Below, one piece after another: positions 42,646 through 54,204 of a stretch of DNA of 64,000 nucleotides (within the stretch, counting starts at the first letter, position 1; every line of letters begins with the position of its first letter). This DNA is from Aplectana chamaeleonis (lineage: Eukaryota > Nematoda > Chromadorea > Rhabditida > Cosmocercidae). The translations under genes were made by a program, and so were the position numbers. The notes below the pieces were generated by a model. That model made no database searches and had not been told where the DNA came from. It saw only the letters and a program-made list of their open reading frames with translations. The stretch is from the NCBI GenBank assembly GCA_029168955.1, contig JAPDOI010000150.1, positions 434,001 to 498,000 of the forward strand, in the 5' to 3' direction.

Positions 42646-43455
42646 TCACGAAGTCGTCATTGCTCCTGCCGCGCGCGGCGATGAGCTGCCGCACCGCATA
42701 CGCCCGCTGGTGACACTTGACTGCCGCCGCCTCTCCTATTTGTATTTCGAGAATGGATATCCCCATGTTACAACATGAAAACAGCTTTAAAGTGTAACAA
42801 AGTGATATGCTCACCTAAGCTCCTCCTGGAATTCCTTGTTCTCCATAGCCGGACCGTGCGAGCAGGTGGACAGACGACCGGGCGTTGGAAGGCACCTGGG
42901 AATCGAATGATCATCATATGGATCTGCAGGAGGAAATGATAAATTCCGCGTTGGAAATACTGTGAAAACTTGTTTATCATGTCTTATCTCGTTAGAAAGA
43001 GTTACAGCACAACGATGTGAATGGAGCTTACCAGAAACGCAGAGGTTCAAAAAATGTCTAGGTTCAAATGAGGTTCAACATGTGAACTAGAGGGCATTTC
43101 TAAGGAGCTCCTGATTTCGAGTATCACCAAAAGCGGAGCGGGGGGCCATGTGTAAATATAACGGATATGCCTCAGAATCTAATTCAGTAGAATCTTTGTT
43201 CAGGAGATCAAAGACGAAAGATCGAGATGAGCATTTTTGACTGCGCAAATCGTTTGGAATCGCCACAAGACAAGCCAAATGAGTGGCCAACGTGACGTGC
43301 TGACCAATTTCGTAATAGCCCATGGAACACCGGCTGCAGGTACCCTCAACATCATCAGAGAACTCCCATGCCCGTTGCGGCAGACAGGTGGGACAAAAAG
43401 ATGATACAGATATCGTTTGTTGGATGTTTGGAGCAACTGCAGCGTATATGAGATA
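42646..43455 (-). CDS. Candidate gene or gene remnant with a zinc-ribbon-like exon
   Basis: The frame 43455-43087 reads VAPNIQQTISVSSFCPTCLP, GTCSRCSMGYYEIGQHVTLA, then HLACLVAIPNDLRSQKC. Two CxxC pairs 20 residues apart resemble a zinc ribbon. Further along, exon 42838-42927 (acceptor TCCTCCTGCAG) reads DPYDDHSIPRCLPTPGRLST, then MENKEFQEELR, with donor GTGAGC. A tail of 25 codons to a TGA near 42647 fits phase 2. The first and second pieces do not join in a clean frame, so this may be two genes or a pseudogene. Confidence 0.27.
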
Positions 43456-44048
43456 CGCATTCAAAGAGAATCCGTCAAGGCGTCAATCAAAACGTACCTC
43501 TAGACTTGGGACCGAATCGGATAATCAGAGTTCTTTTTCGAATACTCAATTCATTCAGAACTTTGATGTTATCAAATTTCAAAGAATAACCGAATCGTTA
43601 GGGAATTTAAAAAATTCGATTTTTCGCATTTTCGGTTCATCTGGAAAATCAAAATAAAATCGCCCAAAAATTGAGAGGTTGCCGTCCCTCATTGTTGGAA
43701 GCAGTGTTTTACTGCGCACCGCGTACATTTACACGCTTCGCAATTCATCGAAGATTACGGCAGCACAAGATCCCGGGTGGTGATATTCGTTTTTCTTGGC
43801 GCATATTTTGTATGAATCGATCGTCTACCTCAATGTGTTTTTGGCTTGCTACCATCGGATGTGGAGCGGTCCCGTCACGATTGATTATGCATCCAGGGGC
43901 GCTTGGAAATACCCCAGGGGCAATGTTTTCTGTGATCAAGGACGTGAAACAACCACTTGGAGGTTGCTATGAAGCCACAATTTGACTATCAGCCCTGGAA
44001 ACACATTCCTGAAAAAATATGGGAAGCAAATCAGAACCATTCAGCAAT
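43456..44048. other. No supported feature
   Basis: Open frames here on both strands overlap each other and show no splice logic. Confidence 0.3.
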
Positions 44049-44197
44049 AAGGCCTCGGCATAGTGGCAAATCTGCGAGCGAGCGAGCAATGATGAAGTGT
44101 GGGGAGCGATATGCAGTGCGGTCGCGGTCAAACTGTGTAGCGCCCCCCACCCTTCATCATTACTCGCTCGCAGATTTGCCACTATGCCGAGGCCTAT
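44049..44197. mobile_element. Palindromic MITE
   Basis: Arms AAGGCCTCGGCATAGTGGCA AATCTGCGAGCGAG and the near-identical inverse, about 55 bp each, with a loop of about 40 bp. Confidence 0.7.
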
Positions 44198-44429
44198 AGT
44201 GGTACGAGAAAAACAATGAATTGATCTGATTTGCTATTGATTGAGGGCGCCAAATCTCTACTCTCTCTGTTTTGAATCCAAGTGGTGCCGATTAGGGCAG
44301 TATCCTCTGGTTCGGAACCAAATTTTCTTTATTGCTAAGCATGCATGTGCGGAGCGAGGGGAGAGACAGCGAGAAAACAGGGGAGAAGGAGACGCAGCAT
44401 ACGCGCGCCGACATACGCTCCGGCAGAAA

Positions 44430-45330
44430 ATGGTCACTCAACCGGTCACTTTTTGAGTGCAATTCAGTGCAAATCATAGTGGCCAGTTGTGTACTCGACA
44501 AGTTTTGGGGGCGAAGCTTGTTTTTCACCACCCGGTCAGCCTAATCGAGATTCGAAACGCAGTTCCTCAGGCAGAAATGGGAACCCAACTGGGCAACGTC
44601 ATAGTCACTCACCAATAGCATAGAAGCGGGTCCCAGTGACGCCGAGGTGCGAGGGTGCTCAGACCAGTGATGGCGTGTCAACGCGCCCGATTCCGCCCCC
44701 TCCTCTTCTTGGATGCGCTCTATCGATTACCACGATTCTGCCCCCTCCTCTACTTGGATGCGCTCTATCTATTACCTAGAGTCTAATTCGGGTCCATCAC
44801 CCGGCAAGAGTGCGGGCCCTCTCACAAAAACTGAGCTATGGGTGGAGATCCAGCGTGTGTTCCTTCCATGCCCTATGGATTGGCATGGGAACCCCTTGCT
44901 TTCATGATCCAAGGACTTGAGGAAGTGCAAGTCCACTTCAACACTCCAGCCGGCGGCGCAGTTACTCTATGCATGATTGTGCGCCGTATACCGTGCAGGT
45001 TTGATTGAGGATTCAATGCGCAATGGCTAGAGGTTGCCCGGGTCATAAGGAACTGCGTTTTGAATCTCGACTAGGCTGACCGGGTGGCGAAAACCGAGCT
45101 CCGCCCCAAAACTTGTCGGGGACACAACCGGTCACTATGATTTGCACTGAATTACACCCAAAAAGTGACCGGTTGAGTGATCGCTTTCTGCCTGAGCGGG
45201 CGCTTTGACGCGTCATCACTGGCCTGAGCACCCGCGCACCACGGTGTCACTGACCCCGCTTCTATGCTATTGGTGAGTGGCTATGACGTTGCCCAGTTGG
45301 GTTCCCATTTCTGCCTGAGCGCGATCGACA
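44430..45330. repeat. Inverted pair with swapped modules A and B
   Basis: Left order A (CAACCGGTCACTTTTTGAGT ... CGCAGTTCCT) then B (CAGGCAGAAATGGGAACCCA ... GACGCGTCA-like). The right copy, read inverted, has B then A. Between them lies a duplicated 46-bp unit (CCGCCCCCTCCTCTTCTTGG, 44694-44780). The swap suggests both came from a tandem AB array. Confidence 0.55.
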
Positions 45331-45651
45331 GAAATAAACTCCACTTCGAAACAGAGGTTACAGAACTAGTATTAGAGGATAGACATAGCTTTTCAGGAAA
45401 CAGCTCATATATGGGAAACCAATGATGGAATGGTATGAATTGAAAGATTTGAATATTGAAATCACGGTGTCGTCGCATCATCCGTGAATGTATACTTGGC
45501 GTGGAAGCTGCGCGCACCCCGTAATTGCGGGTGCAGTGCGCTTCGCTCGTGAGCAATCAATCAATGAGCGAGGCTTCCTCTACAGGGGCCGTATGCACAT
45601 ATCTCCCCGAGCGTCCGCGTGGAGGCCATCCATCATGGCTCATGCCGTTTA

Positions 45652-45935
45652 GGGGTATGGTATACTTTTGCGACACACGGTCGCGTCGCTCTGCACAGCG
45701 ACAGCGACCGCCTCCCGCCCTTTAAATCTGTCGCTGTTGCAGTGCACTGCACAGCGACGGCGACAGTGGTAGCGACATTTGCAGTATGTCAGCGCTCCGC
45801 GACACGTCGCTGCGACCCACTCGCGGCATCTGTTCCTACGACGGCCGCTGCCGTTGCTCCGATGCGGGTCCCGCCGCGATGTGTGTTAGATTGCATGCCT
45901 ATCGCTCATCACAGCGACAAAGTATACCATACCCC
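45652..45935. mobile_element. Harbinger-like MITE 'GGGGTATGGTATACTTT', copy 1
   Basis: Ends GGGGTATGGTATACTTTTGC and inverted GGGGTATGGTATACTTTGTC, with TTA on both sides (45649-45651, 45936-45938). The inverted paralogue at 47880-47910 has the same flanks with a single TTA and no insert. The interior is rich in GTCGC. TTA duplications are typical of PIF/Harbinger. Confidence 0.85.
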
Positions 45936-46199
45936 TTAGACAGGTGGAACAAAATGCACAGCCGTCAAATATATTGTGGCGTGTGCAACTGCACACCATG
46001 CTCACACATTACGCGCAAATATGCAAAAATCGCTCCATCCGTTGAAATGGGTGTTGGGCGAAAAGTTACGTTAACCAGCGGTATTTCGCCTGTAAAAGCA
46101 TAACAGACTAGTTCGGCGACATTTACAAGCGTTTAGCTTGATTTGGAAGCCAAAACTCCCAGTGGAAGACAGGATAGTCGATCTTATTTCCCTATACAG

Positions 46200-47280
46200 C
46201 CGCTGATGACGTTCACATTTCCAGCCTTGAGTCAATCGTTTTGTTGTGTAACTTTTAGTTGTACATCTGAGAAGGTTGAAAAGGCAAGGGTGATCGCCGA
46301 GTTTCGGCAGCCTTATTTGCACCAAACCTTTTCTATGACGGTTTTTCTACGTTTTTGCACATGTAGTCACATTTGCTACAGTCGCCAGCTAAAGCATCTA
46401 AACATATTTGATGCATATATGGGATCGATTTCAATAGATTGTTGTCTTATTCCGACTAAAACAAGATTGGCGATAATTATACTGTAAAATATGACACCGA
46501 TTCAAGGTGTTTCCGGCAATATCACGATCAATGAGAGCAATGGTAGCGCTTTACTAATATTTATAGTCAATATCAAAAATAAAAAGAACGCTGCTCTTAT
46601 TTTTGCGCGATTGTGGATGCCTACTCTTGCATTTTGAAAGCGTATGAAGAAGAAATATGAGATACTGCAGCTTACTAGCTATTCAAGTCATCTAACAAGG
46701 GGAATCCTTCTAGTCATGAAATGTACTTTCTAGAACCATTTTCGGACGTGGAGTCCGAATATGTCCTTCGCAGCTGCCTAGACTCACTCTGAAAAAGTCA
46801 TGGGCGTTTTCGAAAGCCTCGCGACGGGTAAGGGTACCCCATCACGGATTTTTTGGGTGTCTTGGAAAAGAATTTCGATTTTCGCTCCAAACTTGTATGC
46901 AGGGGTAATATAGGGTACCAAACACGATTCTTTGGTCTGTTTGTCGAAATTCTGAGGTTTAATGTAGGTTACGGTATGCGCCATGCTACATAGGGGGCAA
47001 AACATACCTTAATAATCCGAAAATCGACAAATAAACATCAAATTCATATTCAGCACGCCGAATAATCCCGGCATAGAACGTTTGAATTCTGAGACATTCG
47101 TGTTAAACGCTTCTTGAACCCCTTCATTGATATAAATGAACGCTCAGCCAACAATCGGCGCAAGTGGAAAACGCTATTACTCCTTTCAAAAAAAACCCTT
47201 TTCACAAATGTTTTGTTCTTCATACTTTTCCATCAAGCAAATCAGTTTCGTATTTAGTGATTGTATTTTCTTCTAGTTTT
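46200..47280. other. Spacer of the inverted duplication
   Basis: A/T-rich, with no exon chain apart from the candidate at 47283-47543. No repeats seen. Confidence 0.35.
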
Positions 47281-47282
47281 CC

Positions 47283-47543
47283 TTACTTTGTGCCTTGATC
47301 AACTATATCCACGTCCAGCTTTTCATTTTCCATGCTTGCCAGTTTGCTTACCCAATGTAATTCTTTTGAACTCTCACAATCATTTGATATGGAATCCCGC
47401 ACTGATAGGTCTAGCATAACTTTTTGATTTTTCAGAGATAGGTGACTAAATTTTGTAATAACGCAATCTAATAAAGTATCTTGCAAGCTCGTTGTATTCT
47501 GAATCGTAACTGCTAGTACAAGAAGGTAGAAAAAATCCGCCAT
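47283..47543 (-). CDS. Candidate small secreted protein
   Basis: Starts MADFFYLLVLAVTIQNTTS, a good signal peptide, and continues LQDTLLDCVITKFSHLSLKN and SNDCESSKELHWVSKL to a stop at 86 codons. TGTTTTCAG lies 15 nt upstream of the ATG, as for a splice acceptor. A GTAAGC donor after ...ELHW would allow an alternative end. It lies in the spacer of the 44-48 kb inverted duplication, so it could be cargo of that element. No homologue recognised. Confidence 0.35.
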   Translation of the reverse strand: MADFFYLLVLAVTIQNTTSLQDTLLDCVITKFSHLSLKNQKVMLDLSVRDSISNDCESSKELHWVSKLASMENEKLDVDIVDQGTK

Positions 47544-48305
47544 GAAGAGGAATTGCTGAAAACATGGACTCCAATAAAAACAAAAAGCTTATCAAATGTT
47601 ATGAAGGCGTAAAGTGTATGAACTTCATCAACGGTTGAGTAGGGAAATAGGATCGACTATCCTGTCTTCCACTGGGAGTTTTCACTTCCAAAATAAGCTA
47701 AACGCTTGTAAATGTCGCCCAACCAGCCTGATATGCTTTTACAGGCGAAATACCGCTGATTAACATAACTTTTTGCCCAAAACTCTCATTTCAACTGATG
47801 AAGCGATTTTTGCATATTTGCGCGTAAAGCGTGAGCAGGGTGTGCAGTTGCACACGCCTCAATATATTTGACGGCTGTGCATTTTGTTCCACCTGTCTAA
47901 ACGGCATGATCCATCCATCATTGGTCAGTTTCGTCTGATGACCAATCACAGAATGCCTCCGCGGGGACGCTCGGAAAGAGATTAGCATGCGGCCCCAGGC
48001 ATTGGCTTCAGCTCGACTCCTAATCGATTGATTGTCAGATTGGCTCACGATCAATCGTAGTTGATGTCATCATGAATCGAGGCCAATGTTTGATCGGTTG
48101 ACAACTGGAATCTTGAAGTATCCTCTGTTTCCGAGTGTGATTTAATTCCGTCAATTGCGTACACTGCGCGCGAACGCTTTCTTTCTTCTTTCCCTTCCCC
48201 CCACACTTTCTCGCTGTCTCTACCCTCGCTCCGCACAAGCGCGCGAGGGAACAGAGTAAATCTGACTCGGAACCAGAGGATAAGCATCTCACAGCCTGAT
48301 TGAGA

Positions 48306-48995
48306 CAAGCCAGTAACGGTCAAAATTCCCCGGGCTGCCCCCGATTCACAGTACCCCTTCTCGCGGCGGGACCAGCATAGATTCTTGGCACGCTTGATCG
48401 ATCGATATGACCTCATCACCATACCGTAGAAAACTGTTCGAACTAGACGTTTTTTTTCGCAAGCGACCGAAACTCTGTCTGCAGGGCCATTTTCTCGTAT
48501 GTATGTGACGTCAGTTTATCGACAAAAATCGATGCCGGAATCGGTGTTTGCTTTCAAATAACAGAAACATAGGAGAAAAACTTGAACGAGAAGTCCTTTT
48601 TTCGTGACTAATGATATTTTTCACACATTTCAATCATTTTATGCTTCTATAGTGCTTTGAAAAAAAAAACGAATTGACCATCTTCACGCTTGCTTCTCTT
48701 CAATCCAGTATGCTATTTTGGCTTTATTTCATCTGTTCTCAAGGCGTTCTTTGGAAAGACCAGGAAGAGTATGACCCTGCGCCAACTGCTTATGCTTGAG
48801 TAAATAAAGAACGAATAAAATGAACGAATCATCATCGACGAAGATCGATCAGATGCGCCACGAATGCTTCCGCCTCAATAATCAAAAAAGTTTTCGTCGA
48901 CGTTTTTGAAAGCTGTTCAAAAATAAAGTCATCCCTATGGAAAACAGACATTTAGCATGCACTCACGCCGTTCAGTCAGTGTTGAACCCACCATA
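48306..48995. other. Outer flank of the inverted duplication
   Basis: 48310-48410 has a second, direct-inverted copy at 49829-49950 (GGTCATATCGATCGATCAA..GTGCCAAG). The rest shows nothing. Confidence 0.35.
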
Positions 48996-49768
48996 AGGAC
49001 CTTTCAGAGTGGCGTCGCGGAAAAATTCGCTGTCGCGGCGACGTGGTGAGAGATGGGGGGTGCTACGCAGCGCAAACCGTGCCGCGCGACGGGAGCAAAC
49101 GTCGCGCTTTCAAAGTGGGAGCGACGGCGCGAGCTGGGAGCGACGTTCTGCGAGGTTTTGCGACGTTTTGCGAGGCAAATGGTCTCGACCATTTTTGTCG
49201 CTGTCGCTATTGGTCGCTGTAGTTTCTTCATATTAGTTAATGTTCCTTCGTTACTAGCTCGTATTAGTTAGTGTTCCTTCGTAACTATCTGCCCATCAAC
49301 TTTCTGTAGAACGATCTTTTTGCCTATTTCACTAGCTGTTTGCCTTCCAGGATAAATTTCGTCATGGCATTTGATTTGTCATCCAGAATTCCTTACGTCA
49401 TGGTATTTAATTGGTCATCCAGGATTTATCTCGTGGCGTTTAATAATTTTTTGTTGTGGACACCATTATTGTTATGCAAATCTTTTCAGTTGAAGGTGAT
49501 TATACTGGTGGTAGTGTGTCCTGGTATATTATTCGAATTCTATAACTCGTTTTTGTTGATCAATTCCAGAATGTCTGAGATTGCAGAATACGCGAGGGAT
49601 GGCACTCCAATATGTTTATGCGCTCTGATCGAACTTAAAGGGCAGCGAAGAAATAAGAGAGGCTGAGAAAGAAATATGACGCGGCGGCAATCGATAGGCC
49701 ACGCCTTTTTTCACTCGCTCTGAGGAGCGATGCCGCGAATTTCGCAGCGACGCCACTCTGAAAGGCCC
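48996..49768. mobile_element. TIR element, TA-flanked
   Basis: Ends AGGACCTTTCAGAGTGGCGT and inverted GGGCCTTTCAGAGTGGCGTC; TA at 48994-48995 and 49769-49770. Inner part 49340-49440 has three degenerate 36-bp tandem units (TCATGG.ATTTGATTTGTCAT). ORFs on both strands in 49005-49270 are GTCGC-repeat shadows. Confidence 0.6.
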
Positions 49769-49828
49769 TATAGAAACTAGAGTCCTAAGGCTTCACAAGA
49801 GAATCGGATGCAAGCAGGAAATTATTGG

Positions 49829-49950
49829 TCATATCGATCGATCAATCGTGCCAAGGATCCATGCCAGCCAAGAATCCATGCTGGTCCCGCCGAGCAAGGG
49901 GGTGCTGTGGATCGGGGGCAGACTGGGAAATTTGGACCGTTACTGGGTTG
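49829..49950. repeat. Dispersed repeat, copy of 48310-48420
   Basis: GGTCATATCGATCGATCAAT, CCATGCTGGTCCCGCCGAGC and GGACCGTTACTGG.TTGTCT match the inverted 48420-48310 segment. Confidence 0.6.
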
Positions 49951-50356
49951 TCTTATTGAGCGTTTTGAGGGATTGCTCTATAGTAATTTCGAGAGCTAAT
50001 ATCCGTGGAGTGAAATCACGCTGCGCAGTTGTGGACAACCGCCGTTGCGACACGCAATGCGAACGAAATCGTGCTGGGACCACGGACACCTCGGCGCGAT
50101 TATTTTCGAGGTACGAGTTGCAGCAGCGGTTGTCCGCAACTGCGGTCCGGAGTTGAATTCTGATATGGACAGCTCGCTCTGTTTCGGAGCTAAATTCCGG
50201 CCGCTAATTGAGGGTGCGGAAAGTGACGAGATAACGTTGCTGCGCGGAAGCGCAGACGTCTGTCGCAGACTGTCCGTATCGGAACGAAATTCCGCTCCGC
50301 AATCGCAGACATCCGCTGTTGCCCCTCGGAGATAAGATTGCGGCAGCAGCGGAGGT

Positions 50357-50602
50357 CTGTACAGTTGACCGCAATGTTAAAGGGACATGGTGCGGTTGCG
50401 GACTCGCACTAAAACTACGGTAGAATCTGGCACTGTGCCAGATTTCGTCATCGATCGGCGCCACAGCTGATATTCTCGTGAGCAGAGAGACGACGTTTGG
50501 CGCCGATCGATGACGAAATCTGGCAAAGTGCCAGATTCTACCGTAATTTAGTGCGAGTCCGCAACCGCACCATGTCCTTTTAACATTGCCGTCAACTGTA
50601 GT
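50357..50602. mobile_element. Near-perfect palindrome nested in a larger repeat
   Basis: Arms of about 100 bp (ACAGTTGACCGCAATGTTAA; CATGGTGCGGTTGCGGACTC; GATTTCGTCATCGATCGGCG). It is framed by a wider inverted pair ATCGGAACGAAATTCCGCTC (50279) / GGACCGAAATTCCGTTCCGAT (50698) related to the CCGCAGTT family. Confidence 0.7.
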
Positions 50603-50773
50603 TGGCGGTAGCCGGCGTTTCATGCAATCACGGCCCTTCGCTCCTCCCCGCCCTTCTCGCGCTCTGAGTACACTACGACCACTGCCCCCTGAGTGCGGAC
50701 CGAAATTCCGTTCCGATAAGTTCAGCATGTCCGCCGTCGGCCGAAGAGATTTCACTTATTGTCAGACAGGCTA

Positions 50774-50888
50774 GGATCATACTTCCAGCGACGAGAGACG
50801 AGACGCAATGTTTACCATCCATATCGATCAAAAGTCGATATGCCTGATATGCACTGTCGCTGTCTCTGGTCGCGAGAAGTATGATCCC
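50774..50888. mobile_element. 115-bp palindromic MITE, copy 1
   Basis: Arms GGATCATACTTCCAGCGACG and inverted GGGATCATACTTCTCGCGAC; copy 2 is 54205-54322 (shared ACGACGCAATGTTTAC and TGTGCACTGTCGCTG). Confidence 0.65.
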
Positions 50889-51794
50889 AGCCACAGAGGC
50901 AGATCCAATTCGACTGGTTTTGGGGGCGCAACTGCCCACAAAACCCCGCAAGCTTTTTTTTGACCAATCGGGATGTCCAACAATCGACCCTGAAAAATTA
51001 TTTGGAGCGTGATTTGGCTTCAACTTAAGTTGCTTAGTGTTTTACACAAATTATCTTCCAAATTTATGTGTTGTCCCGTGCAAGTTGCCATCACTTTCTA
51101 ACGAGAGAGGCTTGCCACCTTCCGGTGGCGATTTGGAAAACCATGTCGTTTCTGTAGGTCTGTGACAGTACATAAATGACCCGTGCTTGAAATTCGCTAA
51201 ATGGCTGCCGGTATTCCAAAAATCTGTCCTCTATGTAGAAGTATTGAGACGATTTAATCGTAGCATTCTCGAAATCTTCAAAAGACGCGTTTTGCCAGCA
51301 AAATTTCGCCCATTTTGAAGCTTCGGACCAAATCAGACGCAATTTTTCATATATTGACAAATGGGCCTCAGAATCTTAATCAGCACCCAAAACAACCCCT
51401 AGAAACAAGTTTTAAGCTCAATCCGAGACAACTTTTTTGTACGCCCTAAAAATTGCCATTCATGTACTCCTTTTCTCTTGGCCAAGCTATGGAAATGCTC
51501 ACTTTTTAAAATCTCCTGTAAATCTCTGAGGCACTTAGCCGGTTCTGAGTGTGGTATGTTGAGCACTCCCTACAATATAGTGAAACTGCCTGCACCCTGG
51601 AACTCCATCTGATGGTGGCAAGCCTCCCTTGTAAGTGTAACTGCATTCTGACCAAAATTCACATTTGTGAATGTAAGGTTAGGGATATTTTTAGATAGCT
51701 GTGTTGCGATGAGGGGCAAGCCACTGGATCGCTCGGTTTAAAAAAAGGCTAGAAATGTTTTTCGAGGTGCTTCAGACTTTGACCGCCGTTACAG
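50889..51794. other. No firm feature
   Basis: A weak inverted pair (AGGCTTGCCACC at 51109 and inverted at 51617) may bound an old element. A 90-codon minus frame inside it (51091-51360) is not supported by splice signals. Confidence 0.3.
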
Positions 51795-52040
51795 AGCTCA
51801 GCTGGATGGTTGCCTTTCCGATCTGCTGATACGAGACAACTAGATTCCCGGCTTTTTGATAGTTGTTCCTGGCTTAGTTCGCAACGCGAGAGAAGTATCA
51901 GATGGACTTTAGAGTTACTGCACTTTTTTACACGAGAAAAGATATTAAATTTTGTAGCCGAATTAGTGCAACAGGAGAGTTTGAAATGGATCCAACTGGA
52001 TATCCGCAATGTGCTCGCTCGAAGGCGGTGTTCACGATAA
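51795..52040 (+). CDS. Candidate terminal exon
   Basis: After acceptor CGCCGTTACAG, phase 0, it reads SSAGWLPFRSADTRQLDSRL, then FDSCSWLSSQRERSIRWTLE, then LLHFFTREKILNFVAELVQQ and ESLKWIQLDIRNVLARRR. It is strongly helical. The stop codon falls inside a solo TIR of the AAGGCAGTGTTC family at 52022, so that insertion may have cut off the true end. No domain recognised. Confidence 0.35.
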   Translation, partial: SSAGWLPFRSADTRQLDSRLFDSCSWLSSQRERSIRWTLELLHFFTREKILNFVAELVQQESLKWIQLDIRNVLARRRCSR

Positions 52041-52046
52041 AAACAA
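52022..52046. repeat. Solo TIR of the AAGGCAGTGTTC family
   Basis: GAAGGCGGTGTTCACGATAA matches the left ends of 31996 and 33432. No inverted partner within 1 kb. Confidence 0.5.
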
Positions 52047-52711
52047 CCTCCGAGTTTCAAACGAAAATTCAGAAGTCAGGGAGTCGTTGTCACACTGAAG
52101 ACATCGTTCGGGCCGGAAACCAACCAATTTCATGAGTGCGCCCGGTATACCACACCGGTAAATTTCGGCTCGTCAAAAACGTAGGATTACGAGATTGTAA
52201 GGGGTTAAAGATGAGGATCCTCCACCAGTTCTCACCAGTCATCTAGCACTTTTTCATAGAGTGTTGACAGGACCGTCAAACAACATGAAAAAGAGTTACG
52301 GCTCAAACTCCAAATGCAGAGAAACTTCAACAACGATTTTGGCGTGGAAATTCAATTCAATTTGCAATGTGTTCAGACTGACTTGCCTTTACAAATGAAG
52401 TTTTTTTCATGGGCATTTTCGACACTCTTATTCACTACAGAGGCCAAGCAAGCTACACGAAAGCATGAAAAAATATTATACGGTTTCCTGCGCATATGAT
52501 GCCTTTATTGTCGAAAAAAGGCCATGAGGCCTCTACGGCCCGCCAGCCCCTTCCTCTACGGACGCTAAGGAAGTGTGGTTTATGGCGTGTTTCTGCTTTT
52601 TTCGACATTAATGTTGCAATGGACCCCGGAACTTTAAACTTTCGGGGAATACTCGTTAACCATTCTGTTTTGATTACTGCTTTTGACGTTTTGTTTCGTA
52701 CTGCATACGTA
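52047..52711. other. No supported feature
   Basis: A 203-codon minus frame crosses this region and the MITE, but is judged a chance frame. Confidence 0.3.
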
Positions 52712-52856
52712 TGATTGGCATGGATTCTGAAGAGACTTCGCGTTCCCCATTGTAGGTTGGCGCAAACTCGGTGCCATGTGTTATAACATAGGTACACCGA
52801 GCTAGCGCCAACCTTTAACAGTAAACGCGAAGTCTCTTCCGGATCCATGCCGACGT
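52712..52856. mobile_element. 146-bp palindromic MITE family, copy 3
   Basis: Left end TGATTGGCATGGATTCTGAA, inverted right end ACGTCGGCATGGATCCGGAA; TA at 52710-52711 and 52857-52858. Core GTGTTATAACATAGGTACAC matches copies 1 and 2. Confidence 0.8.
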
Positions 52857-53356
52857 TACAAATGATTAATTTGAATCGGGATTCATCTTTGTCGACGCTT
52901 TCATGAGAGCCTGCCATCCTCCTTCCACTCAAGGCGAGCTGGAAAAGGCCTTTCCGACTTCTGATCTTAATGGAATCGACATCGCGAAGTTGTGGAAAAC
53001 GTCTACAGATCGGCGGGTTACGCTGAAATCGGACAGTTGAATGCCTCGACGACCTCACAAGCACTCAACGCGCATCAAGGCCACACAATGTGACTATTCA
53101 CTTCATTCGCATTCAGACCTCTCGAACTCCCTCTCGAGTTCCCAAAACTTTTTCTCGCCTGCCCTTCTTTTCTTTATTTGAGTTGTATCTGACAATTCTC
53201 ACAGTCCAACGCATGAAGTTAGATCCAGCCCCATCAACGGTTTCTGCTTTTGTCGTTTGTCTCCGCAGTGATCCTATATACATACATGCCTTGTCCTGCT
53301 ATGTAGATAGGTAGTTATGATACGTTTAGTTCAACGATTCAAAGTAGGGCGCTAAA

Positions 53357-54196
53357 ATGGATTGGGTCTTGATAGCAGTAATCACTCCACTGACTACCTC
53401 TCAGCTCTATACGCAACCTGCCGTTTACTACCAAACTCCTTATTTATCAGGTGAGTTGGAGATGCTTTTCCCGGGATGAAACTAAAACATATAATTTACA
53501 AGCAGCTTCCACGGACACTCAGTACATCTACGGACAGTCCCCTGTCTACCAGACTTATTCCTATCAGCCAGGTTTGACGCAGCCATCGTATCTGCTTCAG
53601 ACCCCATATCTTCAGCCTTCTTATCAACAAATTCAATATCCCGCCTATCAAAATGGACTGAATCCAGGTTCGGTTCGATCACATGAAGCTTCGTGCAAGA
53701 TTATGTCAAGCACGACTCGTTTATAGTTCTCGGCTTGTATCAGAACACGCTGGCGAGGGAGCTGAGTGCTGGCTACCTGAATGAGTTTCGTGATGAGACT
53801 GGTTCTCTAAATCGTCACGGTAAGCGTCTAGCGCTTGATCTGCTCTTTCAGAAGTACAGTTAATTTTTTTTTCACTGATGTGCTCAAAAAAAAACACGAG
53901 AAAAACATAAACGAAAACACTGTAAATTTAACATTCTTAGTCAGATTTTTTTGGTCTATGTCCCCGTCCACTGATTGAGGACTGCATGTCCATTTTTAGG
54001 CATGGCACTACATCGTGAGCCAACTACTGTAGCTGAGCACGCCAGCTACATGAGTTTGATCAATGATAAGGATAACTTTCAGGTATGGATTTTCTATTCC
54101 TTGCTGCATCTTCAGATGCTGCTCCTATTAAGCCCATTTTTAGAGTTTGATCGCCGTGCAATGCACGAGCACGATAATCCTGAGTATCAATCGTGA
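53357..54196 (+). CDS. Secreted Tyr/Gln/Pro-rich protein, five exons, apparently complete
   Basis: Exons 53357-53450, 53506-53667, 53727-53819, 54000-54082, 54116-54196; introns 55, 59, 180 and 33 nt, all GT-AG with phases 1,1,1,0. Product 170 aa. Residues 1-15 (MDWVLIAVITPLTTS) look like a signal peptide. Residues about 17-85 are low complexity (YTQPAVYYQTPYLS, YIYGQSPVYQTYSYQPGLTQ, YLQPSYQQIQYPAYQNG), as in secreted structural or cuticle-type proteins. The C-terminal half is ordinary: VLGLYQNTLARELSAGYLNE, MALHREPTTVAEHASYMSLI, ending EHDNPEYQS. A MITE starts a few bases after the stop. The last intron (33 nt) is the least sure; another acceptor at 54139 gives an unlikely tail. Family not recognised. 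Confidence 0.72.
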
Positions 54197-54204
54197 TCGC
54201 GTCG

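Larger units (their letters stand above)
44295..48305. repeat. Large inverted duplication (composite element)
   Basis: Left arm pieces (44295-44410, 45330-46195) mirror 48305-47640: for example TATCCTCTGGTTCGGAACC / GGTTCCGAGTCAGAT..., GACAGGTGGAACAAAATGCA CAGCCGTCAAATATATT, and CAAAACTCCCAGTGGAAGAC AGGATAGTCGAT. The left arm also holds the module pair 44430-45330 and a TTA-flanked MITE (45652-45935) that the right arm lacks. The spacer is about 1.4 kb. Confidence 0.65.

Noticed and set aside
45619..46103. ORFs of 105-106 codons
   Set aside because: Inside a TTA-flanked MITE and its flank; no conservation logic between the two MITE copies.
52453..53064. 203-codon minus-strand ORF
   Set aside because: It runs through the 146-bp MITE and shows no splice signals or domain. 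One frame of this length is expected by chance in a window of this size.
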